DNA of 64,000 nt from Zoogloeaceae bacterium (GTDB lineage: Bacteria; Pseudomonadota; Gammaproteobacteria; Burkholderiales; Rhodocyclaceae): NCBI GenBank assembly GCA_024235595.1, contig JACKMC010000003.1:1-64000 (forward strand), read 5' to 3'. Position numbers and translations under genes: made by a program. Shown here piece by piece: positions 23,429 to 32,456 of the stretch; the stretch's first letter is position 1; each line of letters opens with the position of its first letter. The notes beneath the pieces were generated by a model, which worked only from the letters and a program-made list of their open reading frames with translations, had not been told where the DNA came from and did no database searches.

Positions 23429-25225
23429 TCAGAACTGCTCTTCGGTGAGCTCCAGCGCCCCTCTGGCACCATTCACTACGGTGTAACGCAGCCCCGAAGC
23501 CTGTGACAGGACGTGGTCTGCGTAGAAGCGCGCGGTGACGATCTTTGCCGCAAGAAAGGCCGGGTCGCCCTCGCCCGCATCGAGCATGCGCTTCGCTGCC
23601 AGTGCCGCGCGCGCCATTTGCCAGCCTCCGGCAACGATGCCGAAGAGCTTGAGGAATGGCACTGCGCCGACCGAAGCGGCCTTGATGTCCGCGCCGTAGG
23701 TTTCGGCAATGTAGTCGACCGCCCCTGCAAGCGCATCGACCCCGTCCTGCAGCGACGTACGCATCGCCATGAAGGCTTCATCGCCCGCGTCCTCGAGTTG
23801 GGCCACGACAGTGCGCATTTCCGCGATCACCGTCTTCGCGGTGGCACCACCTTCGCGGGCCAGCTTGCGACCGATCAGGTCGTTGGCCTGGATCGCGGTG
23901 GTCCCTTCGTAGATGGTGGTGATGCGGGCGTCACGCAGATGCTGGGCAGCACCGGTTTCCTCTATGAAACCCATGCCCCCATGCACCTGCACGCCGGTCG
24001 AGGCAATCTCGATCGAATTCTCGGTGCACCAACCCTTGACGACCGGAATCATCAGATCCACGAAGGCCCGGTTGCGCTCGCGAACCGACTCGTCCGGATG
24101 ACGATGTGCGGCATCGGTGGCAGCCCCCACGACATAGGCAAGGGCGCGCATCGCCTCGGTCTGGGATTTCATCGACATCAGCATGCGTCGCACATCCGGG
24201 TGGTGGATGATGCTTACTTTCGGTCCGCCACGGACGCCGAGTTCGGTACCCTGGATCCGGTCCTTGGCATAGGCAAGCGCGTGCTGGTAGGCGCGCTCGG
24301 ACAGCGCCAGGCCTTCCATTCCGACCGCGAAGCGCGCCTCGTTCATCATGATGAACATGTATTCGAGGCCACGGTTCGCCTCGCCGATCAGGTGGCCGAT
24401 CGCGCCACCGTGGTCGCCGAAGGCCAGCACGCAGGTCGGGCTGGCGTGAATGCCCAGCTTGTGCTCGATCGATACGCAGTGCACATCGTTGCGCTCTCCG
24501 ATCTTGCCGGTCGCATCGGTCAGGAACTTGGGCACCACGAACAGCGAAATGCCCTTGACGCCCTCTGGCGCATCAGGCAGTCGCGCCAGCACGAGATGAA
24601 CGATGTTTTCGGTCATGTCGTGATCGCCGTAGGTGATGAAGATCTTCTGGCCGAAGATCTTGTAGCTTCCGTCGGGCTGCGGCTCCGCCCGCGCGCGCAC
24701 CGCTGCCAGGTCGGAGCCGGCCTGCGGTTCGGTGAGGTTCATCGTACCGGTCCACTCGCCGCTGACCATGCGCGTCAGGTAGAGCGCCTTCTGCTCATCC
24801 GTACCGCGCAACATGAGGGCTTCGATGGCGCCGGTGGTGAGCATCGGACACAGCGAAAATGCCATGTTCGAGGCTTTCCACATTTCCATGACGGCGGTGG
24901 ACACCAGTTTCGGAAGTCCCTGCCCACCATATTCGGGGTCGCACGCCAGCGCGGTCCAGCCCGCATCGGCGAACTGCTTGTAGGCCCCCTTCCAACCCTC
25001 AGGGGTATACACCTCGCCGCCTTCCCAGCGAGCGCCCTGCTGGTCCCCCGTCCTGTTGAGCGGCGCAAGCACGCCATTGGCGAACTTGCCTGCCTCGTCG
25101 AGGATCGCATCGACCAGGTCCTCGGATATCTCCTCGCAGCCCGGCAGTCTGGCGACTTCGTCGAGCCCTGCGAGCTCACGCATGACGAACTGCATGTCGC
25201 GGATTGGTGCGGTATATGTACTCAT
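23429..25225 (-). CDS. Acyl-CoA dehydrogenase (large, DmdC-like subgroup)
   Basis: This FAD enzyme of 598 residues introduces a trans-2 double bond into acyl-CoAs and passes electrons to EtfAB, encoded nearby. The large subgroup is marked by the N-terminal extension, the middle-domain blocks MNLTEPQAGSDLAAVRARA and IFGQKIFITYGDHD, and an extra C-terminal domain. The likely active region GGMGFIEETGAAQHLRDARI is present. The ATG at 25225 is preferred to an upstream in-frame start. The substrate could be medium-chain acyl-CoA or 3-methylthiopropionyl-CoA; the sequence alone does not decide. Confidence 0.9.
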   Translation of the reverse strand: MSTYTAPIRDMQFVMRELAGLDEVARLPGCEEISEDLVDAILDEAGKFANGVLAPLNRTGDQQGARWEGGEVYTPEGWKGAYKQFADAGWTALACDPEYGGQGLPKLVSTAVMEMWKASNMAFSLCPMLTTGAIEALMLRGTDEQKALYLTRMVSGEWTGTMNLTEPQAGSDLAAVRARAEPQPDGSYKIFGQKIFITYGDHDMTENIVHLVLARLPDAPEGVKGISLFVVPKFLTDATGKIGERNDVHCVSIEHKLGIHASPTCVLAFGDHGGAIGHLIGEANRGLEYMFIMMNEARFAVGMEGLALSERAYQHALAYAKDRIQGTELGVRGGPKVSIIHHPDVRRMLMSMKSQTEAMRALAYVVGAATDAAHRHPDESVRERNRAFVDLMIPVVKGWCTENSIEIASTGVQVHGGMGFIEETGAAQHLRDARITTIYEGTTAIQANDLIGRKLAREGGATAKTVIAEMRTVVAQLEDAGDEAFMAMRTSLQDGVDALAGAVDYIAETYGADIKAASVGAVPFLKLFGIVAGGWQMARAALAAKRMLDAGEGDPAFLAAKIVTARFYADHVLSQASGLRYTVVNGARGALELTEEQF

Positions 25226-25283
25226 CGTTGTTCTGCTCCAGTTTAGGATTGCATCCATGCGGCCCGTGCAAACCGGGCGCTTG

Positions 25284-25949
25284 TCATTTACGTGCCAGGT
25301 AACGGCTGTCGTCAAAAGTTGCGACCCATTCGGGCTTGAAGACCACCATCAGTGTCAGTGCCATCCCCGTAAGCCATGCCTCCGAGAAGCCCAGCAGGAG
25401 GAAGAAAGGCAGATACTCCGAGCTCAGCTGAGCGACCGGATAGGCCTCGACAGCGGCAAGCGCGGCCGTTGCCACCGTGCCCAGCACCACGATCGAGAGG
25501 CCCGCGCCAAGAAAGGCATTGAGGAAGATGTATACAAAATAGTTGTTCGGTAGCCGCCGATCGACCCAGCGGAACAGCCGATAGGCAACGAACACAGGAA
25601 TCACCACCATGATCAACAGATTGAGCGGATACGACGACCATGCAATCGCGCCGTCGAAGGCGATTCCGGCAAGTGCCAGCGAAAGACACGCGATCGCGAG
25701 CTGGGGGCCGAACATCAAGGTCGCGGCAGTGGCGCCGACGAGGTGCAGGCTCAATCCGGGTTGAACCGAAGCCTTCATGGTCCAGGCAACCATGAGCAAC
25801 ACCGCGCTACCCAACCACAGGTTCAGGGCTGCCGGTTGCTTGAGGCGCGCCCAAGGCGCGGTGCGAACGCACCACGCCCATACCAGCAACTGGCCGACGC
25901 CGGCGGAGGCCAGCCAGGTCGACGGAAACAAATCCGCCAGAAGGTTCAT
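25284..25949 (-). CDS. CbiM-like energy-coupling permease protein
   Basis: A 221-residue integral membrane protein with about six hydrophobic segments and the HLVGATAATLMFGPQLAIAC block, recalling CbiM/NikM-type substrate-specificity proteins of energy-coupling-factor transporters. Only this component is present; no ATPase or T-component is adjacent. It lies between etfA and the acyl-CoA dehydrogenase in the same direction, 18 bases after etfA, so it may be cotranscribed with them. The substrate cannot be inferred. Confidence 0.65.
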   Translation of the reverse strand: MNLLADLFPSTWLASAGVGQLLVWAWCVRTAPWARLKQPAALNLWLGSAVLLMVAWTMKASVQPGLSLHLVGATAATLMFGPQLAIACLSLALAGIAFDGAIAWSSYPLNLLIMVVIPVFVAYRLFRWVDRRLPNNYFVYIFLNAFLGAGLSIVVLGTVATAALAAVEAYPVAQLSSEYLPFFLLLGFSEAWLTGMALTLMVVFKPEWVATFDDSRYLARK

Positions 25950-25967
25950 GACGGGCCCCGCGTGCGC

Positions 25968-26900
25968 TCAGAGCGAGGAGACCAGCTCCGGCACGATCTG
26001 GAAAAGATCGCCAACCAGTCCGTAGTCGGCGACCTGGAAGATCGGTGCCTCTGCGTCCTTGTTGATCGCAACGATGACCTTCGAGTCCTTCATCCCCGCG
26101 AGGTGCTGGATCGCGCCCGAGATGCCGATTGCGAAATACACCTGCGGCGCGACGATCTTGCCGGTCTGGCCAACCTGGTAATCGTTGGGCACATAGCCCG
26201 CGTCGACCGCCGCGCGACTTGCCCCAAGCGCCGCGCCGAGCTTGTCGGCGAGCGGCTCGAGCAGCGAATGATAGTTCTCGCTGCTACCAAGGCCACGGCC
26301 ACCCGAGACGATGATCCCGGCCGCACCAAGCTCGGGTCGTTCGCTCTTGGTGAGTTCGCGCCCAACCAGTTTCGCGAGGCCGAGGTCAGCACCCGCGGCA
26401 AGGGGTTCGATCGAGGCGCTGCCACCCTCGGCGGCGACCGCGTCGAAGCCGGTGGTGCGCACAGTGATGATCTTGACCGAGTCGTCGCTTTTGACCGTGG
26501 CGAGCGCATTGCCCGCATAGATCGGCCGCACGAAGGTATCGGCGGATTCGACCTCGACGATGTCGGAGATCTGCGCGACATCGAGCAGCGCCGCGACCCG
26601 CGGCATGACGTTCTTGCCGCTGGTCGTGGCCGGGGCAAGGATGTGACTGTAGCCTGGCGCATTGGCGACGATCAGCGCGGCGAGGTTCTCCGCCAACTGC
26701 GCATCGTAGTGCGCAGCGTCGGCCTGCAGCACCTTGGCGACCCCGGCGACCTTCGCCGCCTGCGCCGCGGCTTCGGCACAGCCGCTGCCCGCCACCAGCA
26801 GGTGGATCTCGCCACCGATCTTTGCCGCCGCGGCGACTGCGTTGAGGGTTGCGCCTTTGAGTGACTGGTTGTCGTGTTCGGCAATGACAAGAATGCTCAT
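25968..26900 (-). CDS. etfA: Electron transfer flavoprotein, alpha subunit
   Basis: The 310-residue alpha subunit of the soluble FAD/AMP heterodimer that accepts electrons from acyl-CoA dehydrogenases. The C-terminal FAD domain has the classic blocks VSGGRGLG, AVDAGYVPNDYQVGQTGKIV and FAIGISGAIQHLAGM. It begins directly after the etfB stop, with no gap. The nearby acyl-CoA dehydrogenase is its likely partner; ETF-ubiquinone oxidoreductase is not in the window. Confidence 0.96.
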   Translation of the reverse strand: MSILVIAEHDNQSLKGATLNAVAAAAKIGGEIHLLVAGSGCAEAAAQAAKVAGVAKVLQADAAHYDAQLAENLAALIVANAPGYSHILAPATTSGKNVMPRVAALLDVAQISDIVEVESADTFVRPIYAGNALATVKSDDSVKIITVRTTGFDAVAAEGGSASIEPLAAGADLGLAKLVGRELTKSERPELGAAGIIVSGGRGLGSSENYHSLLEPLADKLGAALGASRAAVDAGYVPNDYQVGQTGKIVAPQVYFAIGISGAIQHLAGMKDSKVIVAINKDAEAPIFQVADYGLVGDLFQIVPELVSSL

Positions 26901-27650
26901 TCAGATCACCTTCGCTTCGTTTTTGAGTTTTTCCACCAGTTGGGCGACGTCCGCGACGATGACCCCGGCGCTGCGTTTGGGTGGTTCGGCGACCTTGACG
27001 GTTGCCAGCCGTGGTGTCACGTCTACCCCAAGGTCCGCGGGCTTGAGGGTCTCGAGCGGCTTCTTCTTGGCCTTCATGATGTTCGGTAGCGTTGCATAAC
27101 GCGGCTCGTTGAGCCGCAGGTCGGTGGTGACCACGGCCGGCAGCTTCATCTCGAGGGTTTCGAGGCCACCATCGATCTCGCGGGTAACCGTCGCCTTGCC
27201 ATCGGCGAGCGCAACCTTGGAGGCGAAGGTGGCTTGCGGCCAGCCCATCAGTGCGGCAAGCATCTGGCCGGTCTGGTTGGCGTCGTCATCGATGGCCTGC
27301 TTGCCGCAGATCACCACCGTCGGCTCTTCCTTGTCGCACAGGGCCTTGAGCAGCTTGGCCACGGCAAGGGGCTGCAACTCGGCGTCGGTCTCGACCAGAA
27401 TTCCGCGGTCGGCTCCAATCGCCATCGCGGTGCGCAGGGTTTCCTGGCACTGGGCGAGACCGCAGCTCACCGCGACCACCTCGGTTGCCACACCGGCCTC
27501 CTTCAACCGCACAGCCTCTTCCACGGCAATCTCATCGAAGGGGTTCATGCTCATCTTGACGTTGGCGATATCCACGCCGCTGCCGTCGCCCTTGACTCGC
27601 ACTTTGACGTTGTAATCGACAACGCGCTTTACCGGAACCAGGATCTTCAA
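26901..27650 (-). CDS. etfB: Electron transfer flavoprotein, beta subunit
   Basis: The 249-residue beta subunit, opening MKILVPVKRVVDYNVKVRVK, with the conserved MNPFDEIAVEEAVRLKE block and the AMP-binding CGKQAIDDDANQTGQMLAAL segment. It is the first gene of a likely etfB-etfA-CbiM-like-acd unit and diverges from a tetR gene 186 bases away. The tandem decamers between them probably control one or both. Confidence 0.96.
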   Translation of the reverse strand: MKILVPVKRVVDYNVKVRVKGDGSGVDIANVKMSMNPFDEIAVEEAVRLKEAGVATEVVAVSCGLAQCQETLRTAMAIGADRGILVETDAELQPLAVAKLLKALCDKEEPTVVICGKQAIDDDANQTGQMLAALMGWPQATFASKVALADGKATVTREIDGGLETLEMKLPAVVTTDLRLNEPRYATLPNIMKAKKKPLETLKPADLGVDVTPRLATVKVAEPPKRSAGVIVADVAQLVEKLKNEAKVI

Positions 27651-27772
27651 AGCGATGCTCCTATGTCTGTTCTTGAGTTCTGTGTGTCTCTATTTTCGGG
27701 GCTCGTTCGTCCCGTCGAGCATTATGTCACTCGACGCACAATTTGACAGAATCGCAGCTCCGCCGATTCTCC

Positions 27773-27813
27773 CCATACCAGAGCGTATGGCGGCGTACGG
27801 TAGCGTATGGTAG
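27773..27813. promoter_or_regulatory. Candidate TetR operator: three tandem decamers plus inverted copy
   Basis: From 27784 the decamer GCGTATGGCG repeats as GCGTACGGTA and GCGTATGGTA, exactly 10 bases apart. CCATAC at 27773 is the inverse of GTATGG at 27785. All lie within 65 bases of the tetR start and between two divergent genes. Confidence 0.6.
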
Positions 27814-27836
27814 AGTTTCCGTCAATACTTCTCCTC

Positions 27837-28439
27837 ATGGAAACCATGCCCCCAAGACCCCGCGCCCAGCTTGATCGAGATGCCTGGATCACAGAAGCCA
27901 TCGAAGTTCTCGCGGCCGAAGGTGTCGCCGGGCTCAGGGTCGAAGTGCTGGCAAAACGCCTCGGTGTTACCAAGGGCAGCTTTTACTGGCATTTCAAGGA
28001 TCGCCAGGATCTCCTCAATGAAGCGCTGAAGGTCTGGCGGGACGGTCGAATTCGCGATATCGCGAAGCAGACGCGGGTGGCGCCCGGGGAAGAAGCCCGG
28101 CAGATCCTGCATCTCATCGAGGTCTACAGCGCGAGCCGCAACCGCAAGGGGATGCTCATCGAACTGGCAGTGCGCGACTGGGCCAAGCGCGACGCCGCGG
28201 TGGCGACCATTGTCTCCGAGGTCGATGCGTTTCGCTTCAAATGTGCCAGGGAGCTTTTCCTCCGTTGTGGCCTGCCGGTCCGAGAGGCGTCGAGCCGAAG
28301 CCTGCTTCTCTATGCCTATGTCTTCGGACAATCGCTGATGGTGGTCGATCAGTTCGATCAGGGTGTCGAAACGCTGCGAGCGGACATCATGGCGATGATC
28401 GCAGGCCCCACCTCGGCGGACCTCAGCGACCCTGCCTGA
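27837..28439 (+). CDS. TetR-family transcriptional regulator
   Basis: A 200-residue TetR regulator. The N-terminal helix-turn-helix (VAGLRVEVLAKRLGVTKGSFYWHF) is clear; the C-terminal ligand pocket is generic. Divergence from etfBA suggests it controls the fatty acid genes, perhaps responding to an acyl-CoA; this is inferred from context. ATG at 27837 is chosen; ATG at 27846 is possible. Its stop is followed closely by the convergent tatD gene. Confidence 0.88.
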   Translation: METMPPRPRAQLDRDAWITEAIEVLAAEGVAGLRVEVLAKRLGVTKGSFYWHFKDRQDLLNEALKVWRDGRIRDIAKQTRVAPGEEARQILHLIEVYSASRNRKGMLIELAVRDWAKRDAAVATIVSEVDAFRFKCARELFLRCGLPVREASSRSLLLYAYVFGQSLMVVDQFDQGVETLRADIMAMIAGPTSADLSDPA

Positions 28440-28440
28440 T

Positions 28441-29205
28441 TCATGCGAGGCCCGGTATCACCCGAAGCGCGTTCGCGCCGGTGAAGCGGACCACCTCGGG
28501 CGTTTCGCAGCTTCGCAGACGGGCGAGTTCGGACGCGAAGCGGGGCACGTTGCGAGGCTCGTTGCGTTGCCCGCGCGCCCACTCGGGGGCCATGTCCGGT
28601 GCATCGGTCTCGAGCACCAGCGCCGCTTCAGGCAACTCGGTTGCAAGCCTGCGAATCCGCCGTGAGCCTTCGAAGCTCATCGTGCCGCCAAAGCCAAGGC
28701 AGAAGCCGAGCTCGATGAATTGCTGCGCCTGCTGGGCGCTGCCATTGAAGGCGTGGGCGATGCCTCCCCTCACCCTGATCCGGCGCAAGTATTTGAGGAT
28801 GTCGTCGACGGCGCGCCGGATATGCAGCACCACCGGCAGTCCGAACTCGCGCGCCAGTTCAAGTTGTCCGGAAAAGTAGACGCCCTGGCGCTCGCGATCG
28901 GCGCCATCGACGAAATAATCGAGACCGATCTCGCCCACCGCGACGACTCCGCCAAGTTCGAGGCGATGTCGCAGCAGCTCCAGATCCCCAGGCTGGGCAC
29001 GATCAACGTAAAGCGGATGGATACCGTACGCGGGTCGGCAGCAGGAATAGCGTTGTACGACCGCCGCAGTGCGGTCGAAGCCGGCTGTTTCCACCGCAGG
29101 CACGAGGATCCGCCCGACTCCCGACGCGCGGGCGCGCTGCACGACGGCGTCGCGGTCCGCGTCGAATTCCATTGCATCCAGATGACAGTGGGTGTCGATT
29201 AGCAT
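28441..29205 (-). CDS. tatD: TatD-family metal-dependent hydrolase
   Basis: A 254-residue TIM-barrel hydrolase with all metal-binding motifs of the TatD family: THCH (residues 5-8), VGEIGLDY, VLHIRR, GIAHAFNGS and LETDAPDM. TatD enzymes are DNases or D-aminoacyl-tRNA deacylase-like hydrolases acting in quality control. It lies downstream of the enoyl-CoA hydratase gene behind a hairpin, and converges with tetR one base from its stop. Confidence 0.92.
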   Translation of the reverse strand: MLIDTHCHLDAMEFDADRDAVVQRARASGVGRILVPAVETAGFDRTAAVVQRYSCCRPAYGIHPLYVDRAQPGDLELLRHRLELGGVVAVGEIGLDYFVDGADRERQGVYFSGQLELAREFGLPVVLHIRRAVDDILKYLRRIRVRGGIAHAFNGSAQQAQQFIELGFCLGFGGTMSFEGSRRIRRLATELPEAALVLETDAPDMAPEWARGQRNEPRNVPRFASELARLRSCETPEVVRFTGANALRVIPGLA

Positions 29206-29209
29206 CGCT

Positions 29210-29242
29210 CAAGGCCCGGTCGCTGCGACGCACGGGCCCTTG
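29210..29242 (-). terminator. Hairpin between enoyl-CoA hydratase and tatD
   Basis: CAAGGCCCGG (29210-29219) pairs with CGGGCCCTTG (29233-29242), one base bulged. On the + strand it is followed by TTTTT, on the minus strand by no U-tract, so it may act as a partial terminator or as a processing site. Confidence 0.4.
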
Positions 29243-29246
29243 TTTT

Positions 29247-30047
29247 TCACCGCCCTTTCCATTCCGGTTTGCGTTTTGCGACGAAGGAGTCGATGCCTTC
29301 GGCCGCATCCTCGGTCATCATGTTGCAGGCCATGACCTCGCCGGCCATCTGGTATGCGGCGTCAAGCCCCATCTCGAGCTGTTTGTAGAACATCTGCTTG
29401 CCCATCGCCACGGCTAGCGGCGACTTGGCGCAGATGGTGTCGACCAGCGCCGCCACCTCCTGGTCGAGCTGCTCCAGCGGCACGACCCTGTTGATCAGGC
29501 CGCGTGCGCGCGCTTCCCGGGCATCGATGAAGTCGCCGGTCACGAGCATCTCGAAAGCCTGCTTGCGTCCCATGTTTCGCGACAGCCCGACACTCGGCGT
29601 CGAGCAGAACAGCCCGACGTTGATCCCGGACACGGCGAAACGTGCGCTGTCCACCGCGACGGCGAGGTCGCACATCGACACCAGCTGGCAACCGGCCGCG
29701 GTGGCGATACCATGAATACGCGCGATCACTGGTTGGGGCATATCCACGATACGCATCATGACCTTGCTGCAGCGACGGAACAGCGCCTGCTGGAAGCTCT
29801 TGACATGATTGGCCCGCATCTCCTTGAGGTCGTGCCCGGCGCAAAAGGCCTTGCCGGCGCCGCCGATGACAACGACGCGGATCTCGGGCTGGGCGGCGAT
29901 GCGGTCGAGCTCCGCGAGCAGCGCGTCGAGCATCTCCATCGACAAGGCATTGAACTGGTTCGGGCGGTTCAGCGTCAGGTATGCAACCCCTTGCACGTCA
30001 CGACGCAACAGGATCGATTCCTCCGCCGCCTGGATTGCTGCACTCAT
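29247..30047 (-). CDS. Enoyl-CoA hydratase/isomerase family protein
   Basis: A 266-residue crotonase-fold enzyme, likely hydrating trans-2-enoyl-CoA. The oxyanion-hole motifs are visible: GKAFCAGHDLKEM and IHGIATAAGCQLVSMCDLAV. The glutamates of canonical hydratases are not both where expected (Gly-Cys-Gln in place of the first Glu region), so an isomerase or other crotonase activity is possible. It follows the acyl-CoA synthetase by about 100 bases in the same direction. ATG at 30047 fits the family start. Confidence 0.86.
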   Translation of the reverse strand: MSAAIQAAEESILLRRDVQGVAYLTLNRPNQFNALSMEMLDALLAELDRIAAQPEIRVVVIGGAGKAFCAGHDLKEMRANHVKSFQQALFRRCSKVMMRIVDMPQPVIARIHGIATAAGCQLVSMCDLAVAVDSARFAVSGINVGLFCSTPSVGLSRNMGRKQAFEMLVTGDFIDAREARARGLINRVVPLEQLDQEVAALVDTICAKSPLAVAMGKQMFYKQLEMGLDAAYQMAGEVMACNMMTEDAAEGIDSFVAKRKPEWKGR

Positions 30048-30147
30048 TGTTTGTCTCCTCATCTCTGGCAGGCATCCGCAAGTGCTGGTACCTGCGCCGT
30101 ATCCGAGCCAGCCCCCATCGAGTGGCGGAGCTGGCCATCATGCCGTT

Positions 30148-31797
30148 TCACTCGAACGAGTCGCTCGAGCGTGCCTGCTCGCGAAGAACGAACTTCTGGA
30201 TCTTGCCGGTCGAGGTTTTCGGCAGCTCGCTGAAGATGAACCGCTTCGGTACCTTGAAGCCGGCCAGGTGTTCGCGACAGAACTGCTTCATCTCCTCTTC
30301 CGTGACGCTCGCACCCTCGCGCAACTCTAGGAACGCGCATGGCACCTCGCCCCACTTCTCGTCGGGTGCCGCGACGACCGCAGCCGCCATGATTGCCGGA
30401 TGCCGATAAAGGACGTCCTCGACTTCGATCGACGAGATGTTCTCGCCGCCCGATATGATCACATCCTTGGAGCGATCCTTGATCTTCACGTAGCCGTCCG
30501 GCTGCATCACCGCAAGGTCGCCGGTGTGATAGTAGCCGCCGCGGAAGGACTCCTCGGTGGCCTTGGGATTCTTGAGGTAGCCCTTCATCACGAGATTGCC
30601 GCGGAACATGATCTCGCCCATGGTCTCGTTATCCCATGGCACCGGCTCCATGGTCTCGGTATCGAGCACGGTGATCGCTTCCTGCGCATGATAGCGAACC
30701 CCCTGGCGGCCATTCTTGACCACCTGTTCGGCGAGCGGGAGGCCATTCCATTGCTCGTGCTTTGCGCACACCGCCGCGGGGCCGTAGGTTTCGGTGAGTC
30801 CATAGACGTGGGTGACATCGAAGCCGATCTTCGCCATCCCCTCGATCACGGCAGCCGGAGGGGGGGCTGCGGCAACGAGACCCGAGACCTTGTGATTGAT
30901 GCCCTTGCGCCACTCGGCAGGTGCATTGGCGAGCATCGAATGGACGATCGGGGCGCCGCAGTAGTGGGTAACCTCGTGGTTGCGGATGGCGTCGAAGATG
31001 AGCCGCGGGTCTACGCGACGCAGGCATACGTTGGTACCCGCGTTGGCGGCCATGGTCCACGCGAAGCACCAGCCGTTGCAGTGGAACATCGGTAGCGTCC
31101 ACAGATAGGTCGAATGCGGCGCCATGCCCCAGCTCACGATGTTCGACATCGCATTGAGGTAGGCGCCGCGGTGATGGTAGACCACCCCTTTCGGGTTGCC
31201 GGTGGTGCCCGAGGTGTAGTTGAGCGAGATCGCATTCCATTCATCCGAGGGTTGCTCGAAGATGAAATCGGGACTGCCTTCGGCGAGCAGCGCCTCGTAG
31301 TCAATGCTTCCGAGCCGATCGCCAGGCCCCCGGTATTCGGGATCATCGACATCGATGACCAGCATCTCGCGGCCGGCGGTGGCAATCGCCTGCTTCACCG
31401 CGTGGGCATACTCCCGGTCGGTGATCAGCACCTTCGCCTCGGCGTGATTGAGGATGAAGGCGATCGATTCCGCATCGAGCCGCGTATTGATCGTATTGAG
31501 CACGGCACCGATCGCCGGTACCCCGAAGTGGCACTCGTACATCTCGGGCGTGTTGTTGAGGATCACCGACACGGTGTCGCCGTAGCCAACGCCGCGCGCC
31601 TTGAGCGCGGAGGCCAGCCGGCGACAACGGCCATAGGTCTGCAGCCAGGTAAAGCGCCGCTCGCCGTGAATCAGGGCAACCCTGTCCGGATAGATGTAAG
31701 CGGTGCGCTCGATGAAGGTCAAAGGCGTGAGCGGGACGTAGTTCGCCGTATTGCGGTCCAGACCCGTGTCGTAGATCGAGGTGGGCTTTTGAGTCAT
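30148..31797 (-). CDS. Acyl-CoA synthetase (AMP-forming)
   Basis: This 549-residue ANL-superfamily ligase activates a carboxylic acid to acyl-AMP and then acyl-CoA. It has the phosphate loop YTSGTTGNPKG, the YGLTETYGP adenine motif, HTGDLAV, the hinge DRSKDVIISGGENIS and the C-terminal catalytic Lys in TSTGKIQK. It resembles the medium-chain or 3-methylthiopropionate type of ligase. The ATG at 31797 is preferred; one four codons upstream is possible. It starts 38 bases after the Mla-type operon, so lipid uptake and activation may be linked. Confidence 0.9.
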   Translation of the reverse strand: MTQKPTSIYDTGLDRNTANYVPLTPLTFIERTAYIYPDRVALIHGERRFTWLQTYGRCRRLASALKARGVGYGDTVSVILNNTPEMYECHFGVPAIGAVLNTINTRLDAESIAFILNHAEAKVLITDREYAHAVKQAIATAGREMLVIDVDDPEYRGPGDRLGSIDYEALLAEGSPDFIFEQPSDEWNAISLNYTSGTTGNPKGVVYHHRGAYLNAMSNIVSWGMAPHSTYLWTLPMFHCNGWCFAWTMAANAGTNVCLRRVDPRLIFDAIRNHEVTHYCGAPIVHSMLANAPAEWRKGINHKVSGLVAAAPPPAAVIEGMAKIGFDVTHVYGLTETYGPAAVCAKHEQWNGLPLAEQVVKNGRQGVRYHAQEAITVLDTETMEPVPWDNETMGEIMFRGNLVMKGYLKNPKATEESFRGGYYHTGDLAVMQPDGYVKIKDRSKDVIISGGENISSIEVEDVLYRHPAIMAAAVVAAPDEKWGEVPCAFLELREGASVTEEEMKQFCREHLAGFKVPKRFIFSELPKTSTGKIQKFVLREQARSSDSFE

Positions 31798-31835
31798 TTC
31801 CGAATCCATCATCAAGTTTGAATGAAACCGTCGAG

Positions 31836-32456
31836 TTATCGACAGCGCGCCGAACCCGTCGTCACACCGGGCATTTCCGAGTCGAGTTGGTGCAGCCATG
31901 CGGCAATGCTTGTTGCCAGCTCACCGGTAGCAATACTGAGCGCCTGCGCACCGCCCCGGGCATCGGCCGTGGTCGCAGGGACCTTGATCGACACCGGCTT
32001 GATGGCAAAAACCGCATCATCGCGGGGCGAGCTCAATCTTAACCTTGCTTCGATCAAGCCGTAGCTTTGCGTTGCGCTCGGGAACACCTGGATAAACTCG
32101 TCGAGTTCCACCGCCAGCACGCAGCCACCGCCGTTCGGATTGCTCGCCGCCAGGGAACGCTGCAATGCAAGCTCGACCAGCTCTGCCGGCGCGGCTGCCC
32201 AGCGGTTGCTGACATAGGCCCTGCGAGTGAGGCTGCCCGGATCGGCTGCCCGGTATTGCATTGCGGACGAACCGAGCCAGCTCGGCGCCCTTACCTGGAT
32301 CGATCTTGTCGGCAGGGCGAGCGTCGTCGGGGCCTCGGTAGTCGCCCCGAGATCATGAACCGAGTACTGCGTCGGCAGGCGCCCGAAGCTGCTGCAGGCG
32401 CAGACCAGACAGGCAGCGCCTGCAACGGCTGCCCAGCGAGCGGCGGATATCGTCAT
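31836..32456 (-). CDS. ABC transport auxiliary lipoprotein (PqiC-like)
   Basis: A 206-residue lipoprotein with lipobox VCAC (Cys 21) and the LPTRSIQVRAPSWLGSSAMQYR opening common to the auxiliary component of MCE transporters. It likely sits on the inner leaflet of the outer membrane and receives lipid from the MCE protein encoded just upstream, which it overlaps by four bases. Substrate direction is not visible. It is the last gene of the transporter unit. Confidence 0.86.
   Translation of the reverse strand: MTISAARWAAVAGAACLVCACSSFGRLPTQYSVHDLGATTEAPTTLALPTRSIQVRAPSWLGSSAMQYRAADPGSLTRRAYVSNRWAAAPAELVELALQRSLAASNPNGGGCVLAVELDEFIQVFPSATQSYGLIEARLRLSSPRDDAVFAIKPVSIKVPATTADARGGAQALSIATGELATSIAAWLHQLDSEMPGVTTGSARCR

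Noticed and set aside
23513..25246. 577-residue open frame on the + strand opposite the acyl-CoA dehydrogenase gene
   Set aside because: Antisense shadow; the minus-strand protein has all family motifs and the antisense product is His/Arg-rich noise.
27784..27813. Short tandem repeats considered as a CRISPR array
   Set aside because: Repeat units are 10 bases with no spacers and no cas genes are near.
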